Shown: one piece after another, positions 10,731-21,299 of the stretch
Layout: each line of letters starts with the position of its first letter
Numbering within the stretch: the stretch's first letter is position 1
Assembly (NCBI RefSeq): GCF_907164915.1
Contig: NC_061862.1
Location: 83,500,846 to 83,564,845, forward strand
Origin: Impatiens glandulifera
Taxonomy: Eukaryota > Streptophyta > Magnoliopsida > Ericales > Balsaminaceae
DNA length: 64,000 nt
Direction of reading: 5' to 3'
Position numbers and translations under genes: made by a program
The notes under the pieces: generated by a model
Told to the model about the DNA's origin: nothing
Seen by the model: only the letters and a program-made list of their open reading frames with translations
Databases searched by the model: none

Positions 10731-11120
10731 AATTACGTTGGGTGGTAATAACAATCACACTGTTTTGTAGCAACCGTCGCTCTATGGGGATGATTACAAT
10801 CGTGCTGAGAATATATGTTATAAAAATAACTTACGGACAAGATGAGTGACAACAATCACTCCGGTAGGAAGTGGTCATGAAAATGACCAATACAGATACC
10901 TATCAAGAGATAGGGCTTACTCTTGTCGGGGATATGTGAAAACATTTGCTCCGAGGGGAATGGGTTACAACAATAACCTTAATGGTCGCCAACCTGTTTG
11001 GGGATGAGTTATAACAATAACCCATATGTGGACGTCAATCTGTTGGGGATAGGTTATGACAATAACCTATATAGATGCCTATTGGAATAGAGCTTTAAGA
11101 ATCATAAAAATGATCTCATG
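10731..11120. repeat. Degenerate small-hairpin repeats, right block
   Basis: A continuation of the block left of the CACTA element: GAGTGACAACAATCACTC (10843), GGTCATGAAAATGACC (10874), GGGTTACAACAATAACC (10963), GGTTATAACAATAACC (11005) and GGTTATGACAATAACC (11057). CCTATCAAGAGATAGG appears at about 10907; that exact word is also the core of many units in the large array. Confidence 0.6.
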
Positions 11121-12520
11121 TGCCTATTAACTAGGGCTTTAGAGAGGTCTTGTACGAAGTGACCTTCATATCTTATTGAACTTCTTGCTTCCACCGGGAT
11201 TATTTATGAGAGGAGTTGTCTGATCGACATCTTATATTTCTTGGGCCTCAAAGTGTCCTTTTCAATTGGATTAAAATTGTTGACTTCGTGTGGGTTTAAC
11301 ACTCAGGGAGCTTCCCATAGCGCTTTTCCTTTGGCCTTGCGAAGGGTCCTTCACAGCTGGGTGAAATTGTCGACTCTTTGGGGAGTTAAGAGAATGGTTT
11401 AACAAAAACTTTTTCCCTTTGGATTTCAAAGCATTCTTCATAACCTGGTTGACACATTAACCAGTTGTTTTATCACTCTGTAAGTTGGAGAGCATTAATA
11501 AAAGCTATTCGGGGAACGAACTACTCTTAATTTTGTCTCAGACAAGGTTTGGAAGCGGAAGAAACCCTGGTCTTACCTATGTAATAGGGTGACTTGGATT
11601 CGAAACATGTTCGGGGCTAAGACACGAGCATTCCTGTGTTGAGAGGGATTGTCTCGTTTCTGACAGATCCCGAGCTCTTTATGCTCATATGTTAAGATAT
11701 GGATGATAAATTCGATCTCGTGCAGACGATTATCTAAGATATTAACTTGCGGGGAAGGTGACGATGAGAATCATGTTTAGTTATATTTTTGGTTGTTTTT
11801 GCCGTGGGCTGCAATTCTCCGATAGTTCGATTATTTCGGGTATCATCACAGAGAGAGTTTCAACTTTCTGTTTGGGGAAATTTTCTCTTCTTTTTGTTTC
11901 TGACTACCAGGGTATATCTGGTGGAATCGATACGTTTTTCTCTTGCGATAGACATCGGGAAAACTGCCCGAGTGAGCATAAACGGTGATTTCAACACCTC
12001 AACCTACACGGGAGTGTTTTCTATTTTTTGGTCTCTGAGGGTATCAGGAGAACGACACGTTCAACTCTTGCGATAGTCATCGGGACAGCCGCCCGAGTGA
12101 GTATGAACGATGACTTTACCCCGACCTACAGGGGATTTTGTAGATATATATTTTTGGAGCATTGAGTCTAGCTCTCTCTGTTCTCTTATACAAAGGGGAA
12201 TGAGGCATCATTTCTCAATTGCGGCTTTGGCTTGGCTTTTGGGGGTTTATTCCATTTCTTTTTCAAAAGTCTTCCCTTGAGGGTTAGTTTTCTAGATAAT
12301 CGCATAGCACGAAAACAAGTTTATTAAGGATATCCATCGATAGGAGTCTTTCGGAAACTCAGGGTTTTGATTCGGGAGATCAATCGTAGTTTGATTAAAG
12401 GAAATGCCCTTGACTTTCGCCCTTACTTGTTTCCTAAAATTCTTATCACCAATTGGTGGAAAGAACTAGGGTCCCCACTATCCTAAGACCCTGTGGGGAT
12501 AGAAATAAAAATAGTTCATT
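11121..12520. other. 3' untranslated region of the Ogre element, no gene seen
   Basis: No credible reading frame. It contains a two-copy repeat (11911-12140). The rest is unique, of mixed composition, and lies between integrase and the 3' LTR, a zone known to be long and variable in Ogre/TAT elements. Confidence 0.55.
11911..12140. repeat. Two-copy 128-bp repeat
   Basis: GGTATATCTGGTGGAATCGA (11911) and GGTATCAGGAGAACGACACG (12040) begin two diverged copies. Each continues through CTCTTGCGATAG, CATCGGGA, GCCCGAGTGAG, and a CCTACA...GGG ending. Confidence 0.65.
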
Positions 12521-12525
12521 TATTT

Positions 12526-12590
12526 TGAGTTTGAGCATCTTGAGCTTGCTGAGCTTCTTGAGCTTACTGAGCTTCTTGAGCTCATTGAGA
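12526..12590. repeat. 12-bp minisatellite, TTGAGCTTACTG-like
   Basis: About five imperfect copies of a 12-base unit (variants of CTTGAGCTTACTGAG). Confidence 0.65.
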
Positions 12591-12717
12591 CCGGACCTGT
12601 ACAAAGGCTGCCTACGTATCTTCCATTTGTTCTTGATATATTATTTTATTTTCTTTGGAAGAATCATGTCTCACGTAATTCTTCCATTGTTGATGATGAC
12701 GTAGTTGTACAAAACTA

Positions 12718-13030
12718 GAGGTCGATTAGTCCATTCAAAGTTGAGAACTAGCTGGGGATTTCCAACATAGTAACACAATATTAGAGGTTGATTAGTCCAC
12801 TCTTAGTTGGGGACTAACTATTGGGGAAATGCCTACGAAGGCTAGAGCTTCGATTAATCCACTCCTGGTTGGGTACTAGATATGGGGAATTGTAATATGG
12901 TCCTACAAGATCAGTGGTTCGATTAGTCCTTTAGAGGCTAGGAACTAATCCTTAAGAATGTTGACAGAGTCGTACAAGACTAAACGTCAATTAGTCCACT
13001 CTTAGTTGGGGACTAACTGATGGGAGTTAT
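12718..13030. repeat. About five degenerate copies of an 80-bp repeat
   Basis: GATTAGTCCACTC...GGGGACTAACT recurs, each copy holding an AGTCC/GGACT inverted pair. Copies start near 12724, 12786, 12851, 12909 and 12989. Confidence 0.6.
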
Positions 13031-13094
13031 GGCATAGACATACATCATTGGAGGTTGGTTGGTCCAAGAGGATTTAATCCTGGTATGGTTGGAT

Positions 13095-13295
13095 CGGGAG
13101 CCGTCGTGATTCTACTAAGGCTAGATCAGAGCCGTTGTAATCCTTCTAAGGCTAGATTAAAGCCGTGGTAATCCTGCTAAGGCTGGATCAGGAGCCATGG
13201 TAATCCTGCTAAGGCTAGATTAGAGTCGTGGTAATCCTGCTAAGGCTAGATTAGAGCCATGGCAATCCTGCTAAGGCTAGATTAGAGTCGTGGTC
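13095..13295. repeat. 31-bp minisatellite, six or seven copies
   Basis: The unit TAATCCTGCTAAGGCTAGAT plus TAGAGCCGTGG repeats head to tail with a few substitutions. It ends just before the integrase remnant. Confidence 0.75.
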
Positions 13296-13354
13296 GCGAA
13301 ATGATATTAAACATAATATCGTTTTAGGGCGTCTAGATTGCTGGGAGGAATAAA

Positions 13355-14463
13355 TTATTTACCTTCAACTGTCGAAAGGTGAACCGCACCTTCATAGAGG
13401 ATTTTCTTGATGAGGAAGGGACCTTCCCATCGTGGTCGGAACTTGTCCCTAGGGTTTAACAGTTCATGGGTTACTTTGAGCACAATGTCACTTTCTTTTA
13501 GGCTTCTGGGTTTGACCTTTCTGTTAAAGGTATCGACCATTCGTTTCTAGTGAGCCTGAGTTTTGTATAATGCATTCAACCTGTGGTCTTCCATCAACGT
13601 CAACTGGTCATATCGAGCTTTTACCCAATCTTCTTCAACGACATGAGATTTCAATAGGACTCATAGTGTGGGGATTTCAATCTCGATGGGTTGTACGACG
13701 TCCATACCATAAACTAGAGAATAGAGAGTCTCGTTTGTCGATGCTCGAGCAGTCGTACGATATCCCCATAAAGCGAATGGCAACTTTTCATGTCAATCCT
13801 TATATGTGTTGGTCATCTTCTTGATGATCCTGATCACATTCTTGTTTGTCGCTTTGACCGTGCCGTTAGTTTGGGGTCGATAGGGTGAAGATTGTGATGT
13901 TCGATCTTGAATTCTTTGAGAACGGATAAAACCTTTCCTTGAAAGTGTCTTCCATTATCCGAGATAATAGCATGAGGTACTCTGTACCTAGCAATGATGT
14001 TAACACGGATGAATTTTGCTACCTAAGTAGACTTAAAGATCTTATAAGATGATGCCTCGACCCATTTAGAGAAATAGTCGATGGCTACGAGTATGAACTC
14101 ATGTCCATTTAAAGCATGGGGATAGATTTTCCCAATGACATCAATGCCCCATGTCGATAAGGGCCATGGTGACGTCATGCAGTATAGCAAAGATGATGGA
14201 GTATGCTTTAGATTAGCATAAATTTGGCATTGGTGACATCTTTTCACGTAGCTAACACACTCTAGCTCGATGTTTTGCCATTAATATCCGAGACGGAGTA
14301 TTTTCTTGGCAAAGGATAGTCCATTCATGTGTGGACCACACACACATGTGTGTACTTCTTCTATGATCCATTTTGCCTCGGGACCATCGACGTAGAGCAT
14401 GTTTTGACCATCAAAAGATCGTTTGTATATCTTGTTAGCTATCCAAGCATAGTTTGTGGAATA
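13355..14463 (-). pseudogene. Integrase remnant of the Ogre/TAT-like element
   Basis: The order on the minus strand is an HHCC zinc region (HTCVCGPH and CVSYVKRCHQC), a catalytic core with WGIDVIGKI and FILVAIDYFSKWVEA (first Asp) and ISDNGRHF (second Asp), then QTNGTVKATNKN, where family members have Glu (VEA); here it is Lys. A C-terminal part follows with KFRPRWEGPFLIKKI. Reading is broken by several stops and at least one frameshift near the DPKL/YRPQTNG position. Integrase would join element DNA to the chromosome; with the third acidic residue lost and the frame broken, it cannot. The match to TAT integrases is clear in residues around both Asp positions. Confidence 0.85.
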
Positions 14464-14745
14464 CTAGCGTAGGGCTATTCGTTCCTCAACTCGGAAGTGG
14501 GATAGATATTCTCCATACACAATGTAGTTTTGAAGGATATCGAACAATGGTTTGGTGGGAACTTGAACGGAGGCTACCACTCCGACTTCAAAATCAGATT
14601 TCCGTTTTTGATGGATCTTCAAAGGTTTGACCTTAATTCCAATAGAAATTGGGGTCATAGATGTTAGTGTGGCCAAAGCATCGGCAAAACGATTTTGGCT
14701 TCTTGGTGCGTGTACAAAAGACACGTGATTGAACTTGTTGATAAA
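14464..14745 (-). pseudogene. C-terminal RNase H fragment of the Ogre/TAT-like element
   Basis: SFVHAPRSQNRFADALATLTSM is the end of a TAT-type RNase H domain (ADALA is the conserved tail with the last acidic residue), followed by a linker resembling the one before integrase. The RT and the front of RNase H are missing. The tandem array starts within about 20-40 bases upstream, so the break point and the array edge nearly coincide. Confidence 0.75.
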
Positions 14746-14759
14746 ATGGAGTAGACAAG

Positions 14760-15420
14760 TGTGATAAGGTTACTTGTCTAGAGGACAAGGTTTCGAGTAC
14801 CTATCGTGAGCGGTAGGGTTAGAGAATTACCTATTTGGAAGACAGAGTTTCAAGCGCCTATCTAGAGATAGGTTTCGAGAATACCTATTTGGAAGACAAG
14901 GTTTCGAATACCTATTGACAGATAGGGTTAGAGAATTACATGTTTGGAGGATAGGGTTTCGAGTACGTATCGAAAGATAGGGTTCGAGAATTACCTGTTT
15001 GGAGGACAGGGTTTTGAGGACAGGGTTTCGAGTACCTATCGACATATAGGGTTTGAGAATTACCTGTTTGGAGAAAAGGATTCCGAGTACCTATTTGGAG
15101 GACAGGGTTCCGAGTATCTATTAACAAATACGGTTTGAGAATTACTTGTTTGGAGGACATGATTTCGAGTACCTATCAACAAATAGGGTTTGAGAATTAC
15201 TAGTTTGGAGGACAGGGTTCTGAGTACCTATTAACAAATAGGGTTTGAGAATTACCTGTTTGGAGGGAAGGATTTCGAGTACCTATCAACAGATAGGGTT
15301 TGAGAATTACATGTTTAGAGGATAGGATTTCGAGTACCTATCAACATATAGGGTTTGAGAATTACCTGTTTGGAGGACAGGTTTCTGAGTACCTATCGAC
15401 AAATGGGTTTTTTTATTTTA
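14760..15420. repeat. 55-bp double-hairpin repeat, left edge of the array
   Basis: GAGAATTACCTGTTTGGAGG recurs about every 54-56 bases from 15136 on and less regularly before. Each unit carries two inverted pairs: CCTGTTTGGAGGACAGG and CCTATCAACAGATAGG. The unit shares length and the CCTATC/GATAGG element with the 54-bp array that follows, but differs in the other half. Confidence 0.75.
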
Positions 15421-16169
15421 TTTTTATTTTTAGAATACCTGTTTGGAAGACAAGGTTTTGTCTTGTGACGGAATCGTGTATAAATGACGCTATGAACTAT
15501 CGATAAATAGAGTTTTGATGATAGAGTCGTGTACAAACGACGTCTTGACCTATCAAGAGATAGGGTTTTGAGAGAATGACGCATGTATGAATGATGTCTC
15601 GACCTATCGAGAGATAAGGTTTCATGGGAAAGAGTCGTGTACGAATGACGTCTCGACCTATCGAGAGATAGGATTTCGTGATAAGGAGTTGTGTACGAAT
15701 GACTTCTCGACCTATCGAGAGATAGGGTTTTGGAGAGAAGGAGTCGTGTACAAACGACGTCTCGATCTATCAAGAGATAGGGTTTTGAGAGAAGGAGTCG
15801 TGTACAAACGACGTCTCGACCTATCGAGAGATAGAGTTTTGAGAGAGGGAGTCATGTACGAACGACGTCTCGACCTATCGAGAGATAGGATTTTGAGAGA
15901 AGGAGTCGTGTATGAACGACGTCTCGACCTATCGAGAGATAGGGTTTTGAGAGGAGGAGTCGTGTACAAACGATGTCTCGGCCTATCGAGAGTTAGGATT
16001 TTGAGAGAATGAGTCATGTACAAACGACGTCTCGACCTATCGAGAGATAGGGTTTTAAGACAATGAGTCGTGTACGAACGACGTATCGACCTATCGAGAG
16101 ATAGAGTTTTGAGAGAAGGAGTCATGTACAAACGACTTCTCGACTTATCAAGAGATAAGGTTTTAAGAG

Positions 16170-19100
16170 AATGAATCGTGTACAAACGACGTCTCGACCT
16201 ATCGATAGATAGGGTTTTGAGAGAAGGAATCGTGTGCAAACGACGTCTCGACCTATCGAGAGATAGGGTTTTGAGAGATGGAGTCGTGTACAAACGACGT
16301 CTCGACCTATCAAGAGATAGGGTTTTGAGAGAGGGAGTCGTGTACGAACGACGTCTCGACCTATCGAGGGATAGGATTTTGAGAGAAGGAGTCGTGTATG
16401 AACGACGTCTTGACCTATCGAGAGATAGGGTTTTGAGAGACGGAGTCGTGTACAAACGACGTCTCGGCCTATCGATAGATACGGTTTTGAGAGAAGGAGT
16501 CGTGTGCAAACGACGTCTCGACCTATCGAGAGATTGGGTTTTGAGAGAAGGATTCGTGTGCAAACGACGTCTCGACCTATCGAGAGATAGGGTTTTAAGA
16601 GAAGGAGTTGTGTACAAACAACGTCTCGACCTATCGAGTGATAGGGTTTTGAGAGAAGGAGTCGTGTACAAACGACGTCTCGACCTATCGAGAGATAGGG
16701 TTTTGAGAGAAGGAGTCGTGTACGAACGACGTCTCAACCTATCGAGGGACATGGTTTTGAGAGAAGGAGTCGTGTACAAACGACGTCTCGACCTATCGAG
16801 AGATAGGGTTTTGAGAGAATGAGTTATGTACGAACGACATCTCGACCTATCGAGATATAGGGTTTTGAGAGAAGGAGTCATGTACAAATGACGTCTCGAC
16901 CTATCGAGAGATAGGGTTTTAAGAGAAGGAGTCGTGTACAAACGACGTCTTGACCTATCGAGGGATAGGGTTTTGAGAGAAGGAGTCGTGTACGAACGAC
17001 ATCTCGACCTATCGAGAGATAGGGTTTTGAGAGGAGGAGTCGTGTACAAACGACGTCTCGGCCTATCGAGAGTTAGTATTTTGAGAGAATGAGTCATGTA
17101 CAAACGACGTCTCGACCTATCGAGAGATAGGGTTTTAAGACAATGAGTCGTGTACGAACGACGTCTCGACCTATCGAGAGATAGAGTTTTGAGAGAAGGA
17201 GTCATGTACAAACGACTTCTCGACTTATCAAGAGATAAGGTTTTAAGAGAATGAATCGTGTACAAACGACGTCTCGACCTATCGATAGATCGGGTTTTGA
17301 GAGTAGGAATCGTGTGCAAACGACGTCTCGACCTATCGAGAGATAGGGTTTTGAGAGAAGGAGTCGTGTACAAACGACGTCTCGACCTATCAAGAGATAG
17401 GGTTTTGAGAGAGGGAGTCGTGTACGAACGACGTCTCGACCTATCGAGGGATAGGATTTTGAGAGAAGGAGTCGTGTATGAACGACGTCTTGACCTATCG
17501 AGAGATAGGGTTTTGGAGAAGGAGTCGTGTACAAACGACGTCTCGGCCTATCGAGAGTTAGGGTTTTGAGAGAATGTGTCATGTACAAACGACGTCTCGA
17601 CCTATCGAGAGAAAGGGTTTTAAGACAATGAGTCGTGTACTAACGACGTCTCGACCTATCGAGAGATAGGGTTTTGAGAGAAGGAGTCATGTACAAACAA
17701 CTTCTCGACTTATCAAGAGATAAGGTTTTAAGAGAATGAATCGTGTACAAACGACGTCTCGACCTATCGATAGATACGGTTTTGAGAGAAGGAGTCGTGT
17801 GCAAACGACGTCTCGACCTATCGAGAGATTGGGTTTTGTGAGAAGGAGTCGTGTGCAAAGGACGTCTCGACCTATCGATAGATAGGGTTTTAAGAGAAGG
17901 AGTTGTGTACAAACAACGTCTCGACCTATCGAGTGATAGGGTTTTGAGAGAAGGAGTTGTGTACAAACAACGTCTCGACCTATCGAGTGATAGGGTTTTG
18001 AGAGAAGGAGTCGTGTACAAACGACGTCTCGACCTATCGAGAGATAGGGTTTTGAGAGAATGAGTTATGTACGAACGACATCTCGACCTATCGAGATATA
18101 GGGTTTTGAGAGAAGGAGTCATGTACAAATGACGTCTCGACCTATCGAGAGATAGGGTTTTAAGAGAAGGAGTCGTGTACAAACGACGTCTCTACCTATC
18201 GAGGGATAGGGTTTTGAGAGAAGGAGTCGTGTACGAACGACATCTCGACCTATCGAGAGATAGGGTTTTGAGAGGAGGAGTCGTGTACAAACGACGTCTC
18301 GGCCTATCGAGAGTTAGTATTTTGAGAGAATGAGTCATGTACAAACGACGTCTCGACCTATCGAGAGATAGGGTTTTAAGACAATGAGTCGTGTACGAAC
18401 CACGTCTCGACCTATCGAGAGATAGAGTTTTGATAGAAGGAGTCATGTACAAACGACTTCTCGACTTATCAAGAGATAAGGTTTTAAGAGAATGAATCGT
18501 GTACAAACGACGTCTCGACCTATCGATAGATCGGGTTTTGAGAGTAGGAATCGTGTGCAAACGACGTCTCGACCTATCGAGAGATAGGGTTTTGAGAGAA
18601 GGAGTCGTGTACAAACGACGTCTCGACCTATCGAGAGATAGGGTTTTAAGAGAAGGAGTCGTGTACAAACGACGTCTCGACCTATCGAGGGATAGGGTTT
18701 TGAGAGAAGGAGTCGTGTACGAACGACATCTCGACCTATCGAGAAATAGGGTTTTGAGAGGAGGAGTCGTGTACAAACGACGTCTCGGCCTATCGAGAGT
18801 TAGTATTTTGAGAGAATGAGTCATGTACAAACGACGTCTCGACCTATCGAGAGATAGGGTTTTAAGACAATGAGTCGTGTACGAACGACGTCTCGACCTA
18901 TCGAGAGATAGAGTTTTGAGAGAAGGAGTCATGTACAAACGACTTCTCGACTTATCAAGAGATAAGGTTTTAAGAGAATGAATCGTGTACAAACGACGTC
19001 TCGACCTATCGATAGATCGGGTTTTGAGAGTAGGAATCGTGTGCAAACGACGTCTCGACCTATCGAGAGATAGGGTTTTGAGAGAAGGAGTCGTGTACAA

Positions 19101-19310
19101 ACGACGTCTCGACCTATCAAGAGATAGGGTTTTGAGAGAGGGAGTCGTGTACGAACGACGTCTCGACCTATCGAGGGATAGGATTTTGAGAGAAGGAGTC
19201 GTGTATGAACGACGTCTTGACCTATCGAGAGATAGGGTTTTGAGAGAAGGAGTCGTGTACAAACGATGTCTCGGCCTATCGAGAGTTAGGGTTTTGAGAG
19301 AATGAGTCAT
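16170..19310. repeat. Higher-order repeats of 1080 and 486 bp
   Basis: A diagnostic pair of units (GAATGAATCGTGTACAAACG, then GATAGATCGGG or GATAGATAGGG, then GGAATCGTGTGC) recurs at about 16170, 17250, 18491 and 18977. The intervals of 1080 and 486 bases equal 20 and 9 units. Confidence 0.75.
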
Positions 19311-19319
19311 GTACAAACG

Positions 19320-21240
19320 ACGTCTCGACCTATCGAGAGATAGGGTTTTAAGACAATGAGTCGTGTACTAACGACGTCTCGACCTATCGAGAGATAGGGT
19401 TTTGAGAGAAGGAGTCATGTACAAACAACTTCTCGATTTATCAAGAGATAAGGTTTTAAGAGAATGAATCGTGTACAAACAACGTCTCGACCTATCGATA
19501 GATACAGTTTTGAGAGAAGGAGTCGTGTGCAAATGACGTCTCGACCTATCGAGAGATTGGGTTTTGAGAGAAGGAGTCGTGTGCAAAGGACGTCTCGACC
19601 TATCGAGAGATAGGGTTTTAAGAGAAGGAGTTGTGTACAAACAACGTCTCGACTTATCGAGTGATAGGGTTTTGAGAGAAGGAGTTGTGTACAAACAACG
19701 TCTCGACCTATCGAGTGATAGGGTATTGAGAGAAGGAGTCGTGTACAAACGACGTCTCGACCTATCGAGAGATAGGGTTTTGAGAGAAGGAGTCGTGTAC
19801 GAACGACGTCTCAACCTATCGAGGGACATGGTTTTGAGAGAAGGAGTCGTGTACAAACGATGTCTCGACCTATCGAGAGATAGGGTTTTGAGAGAATGAG
19901 TTATGTACGAACGACATCTCGACCTATCGAGATATGGGTTTTGAGAGAAGGAGTCATGTACAAATGACGTCTCGACCTATCGAGAGATAGGGTTTTAAGA
20001 GAAGGAGTCGTGTACAAACGACGTCTCGACCTATCGAGGGATAGGGTTTTGAGAGAAGGAGTCGTGTACGAACGACATCTCGACCTATGGAGGGATAGGG
20101 TTTTGAGAGAAGGAGTCATGTACGAACGACGTCTCGACCTATCGAGAGATAATTGTTTTGAGAGAAGGAGTCGTGTACAATTGACGTCTCGACCTATCGA
20201 GAGATAAATCGAGAGATAGGGTTTAAAGAGAATGAGTCGTGTACAAACGATGTTTCGACCTATCGAGAGATAGGGTTTTGAGAGAAGGAGTCGTGTACAA
20301 ACGACGTCTCGGCCTATCGAGAGTTAGGGTTTTGAGAGAATGAGTCATGTACAAACGACGTCTCGACCTATCGAGAGATAGGGTTTTAAGACAATGAGTC
20401 GTGTACTAACGACGTCTCGACCTATCGAGAGATAGGGTTTTGAGAGAAGGAGTCATGTACAAACAACTTCTCGATTTATCAAGAGATAAGGTTTTAAGAG
20501 AATGAATCGTGTACAAACGACGTCTCGACCTATCGATAGATACGGTTTTGAGAGAAGGAGTCGTGTGCAAACGACGTCTCGACCTATCGAGAGATTGGGT
20601 TTTGAGAGAAGGAGTCGTGTGCAAAGGACGTCTCGACCTATCGAGAGATAGGGTTTTAAGAGAAGGAGTTGTGTACAAACAACGTCTCGACTTATCGAGT
20701 GATAGGGTTTTGAGAGAAGGAGTTGTGTACAAACAACGTCTCGACCTATCGAGTGATAGGGTTTTGAGAGAAGGAGTCGTGTACAAACGACGTCTCGACC
20801 TATCGAGAGATAGGGTTTTGAGAGAAGGAGTCGTGTACGAACGACGTCTCAACCTATCGAGGGACATGGTTTTGAGAGAAGGAGTCGTGTACAAACGATG
20901 TCTCGACCTATCGAGAGATAGGGTTTTGAGAGAATGAGTTATGTACGAACGACATCTCGACCTATCGAGATATGGGTTTTGAGAGAAGGAGTCATGTACA
21001 AATGACGTCTCGACCTATCGAGAGATAGGGTTTTAAGAGAAGGAGTCGTGTACAAATGACGTCTCGACCTATCGAGGGATAGGGTTTTGAGAGAAGGAGT
21101 CGTGTACGAACGACATCTCGACCTATGGAGGGATAGGGTTTTGAGAGAAGGAGTCATGTACGAACGACGTCTCGACCTATCGAGAGATAATTGTTTTGAG
21201 AGAAGGAGTCGTGTACAATTGACGTCTCGACCTATCGAGA
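19320..21240. repeat. Higher-order repeat of 1038 bp, two copies
   Basis: The blocks from about 19330 and 20370 are nearly identical in unit order, including the rare GACATGG, GATAATTG and GTACAATTGACG variants and the insertion GATAAATCGAGAGATAGG. The spacing is 1038 bases. Confidence 0.8.
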
Positions 21241-21299
21241 GATAAATCGAGAGATAGGGTTTAAAGAGAATGAGTCGTGTACAAACGATGTTTCGACCT

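Noticed and set aside
11758..12076. Short plus-strand proteins in the Ogre 3' untranslated region
   Set aside because: No similarity to known domains, they overlap each other in different frames, and they cover a two-copy noncoding repeat.
15712..17373. A real 553-residue Arg-rich repeat protein
   Set aside because: The frame exists only because the satellite unit is 18 codons long; both strands are open in several frames and there is no start, promoter or codon evidence.
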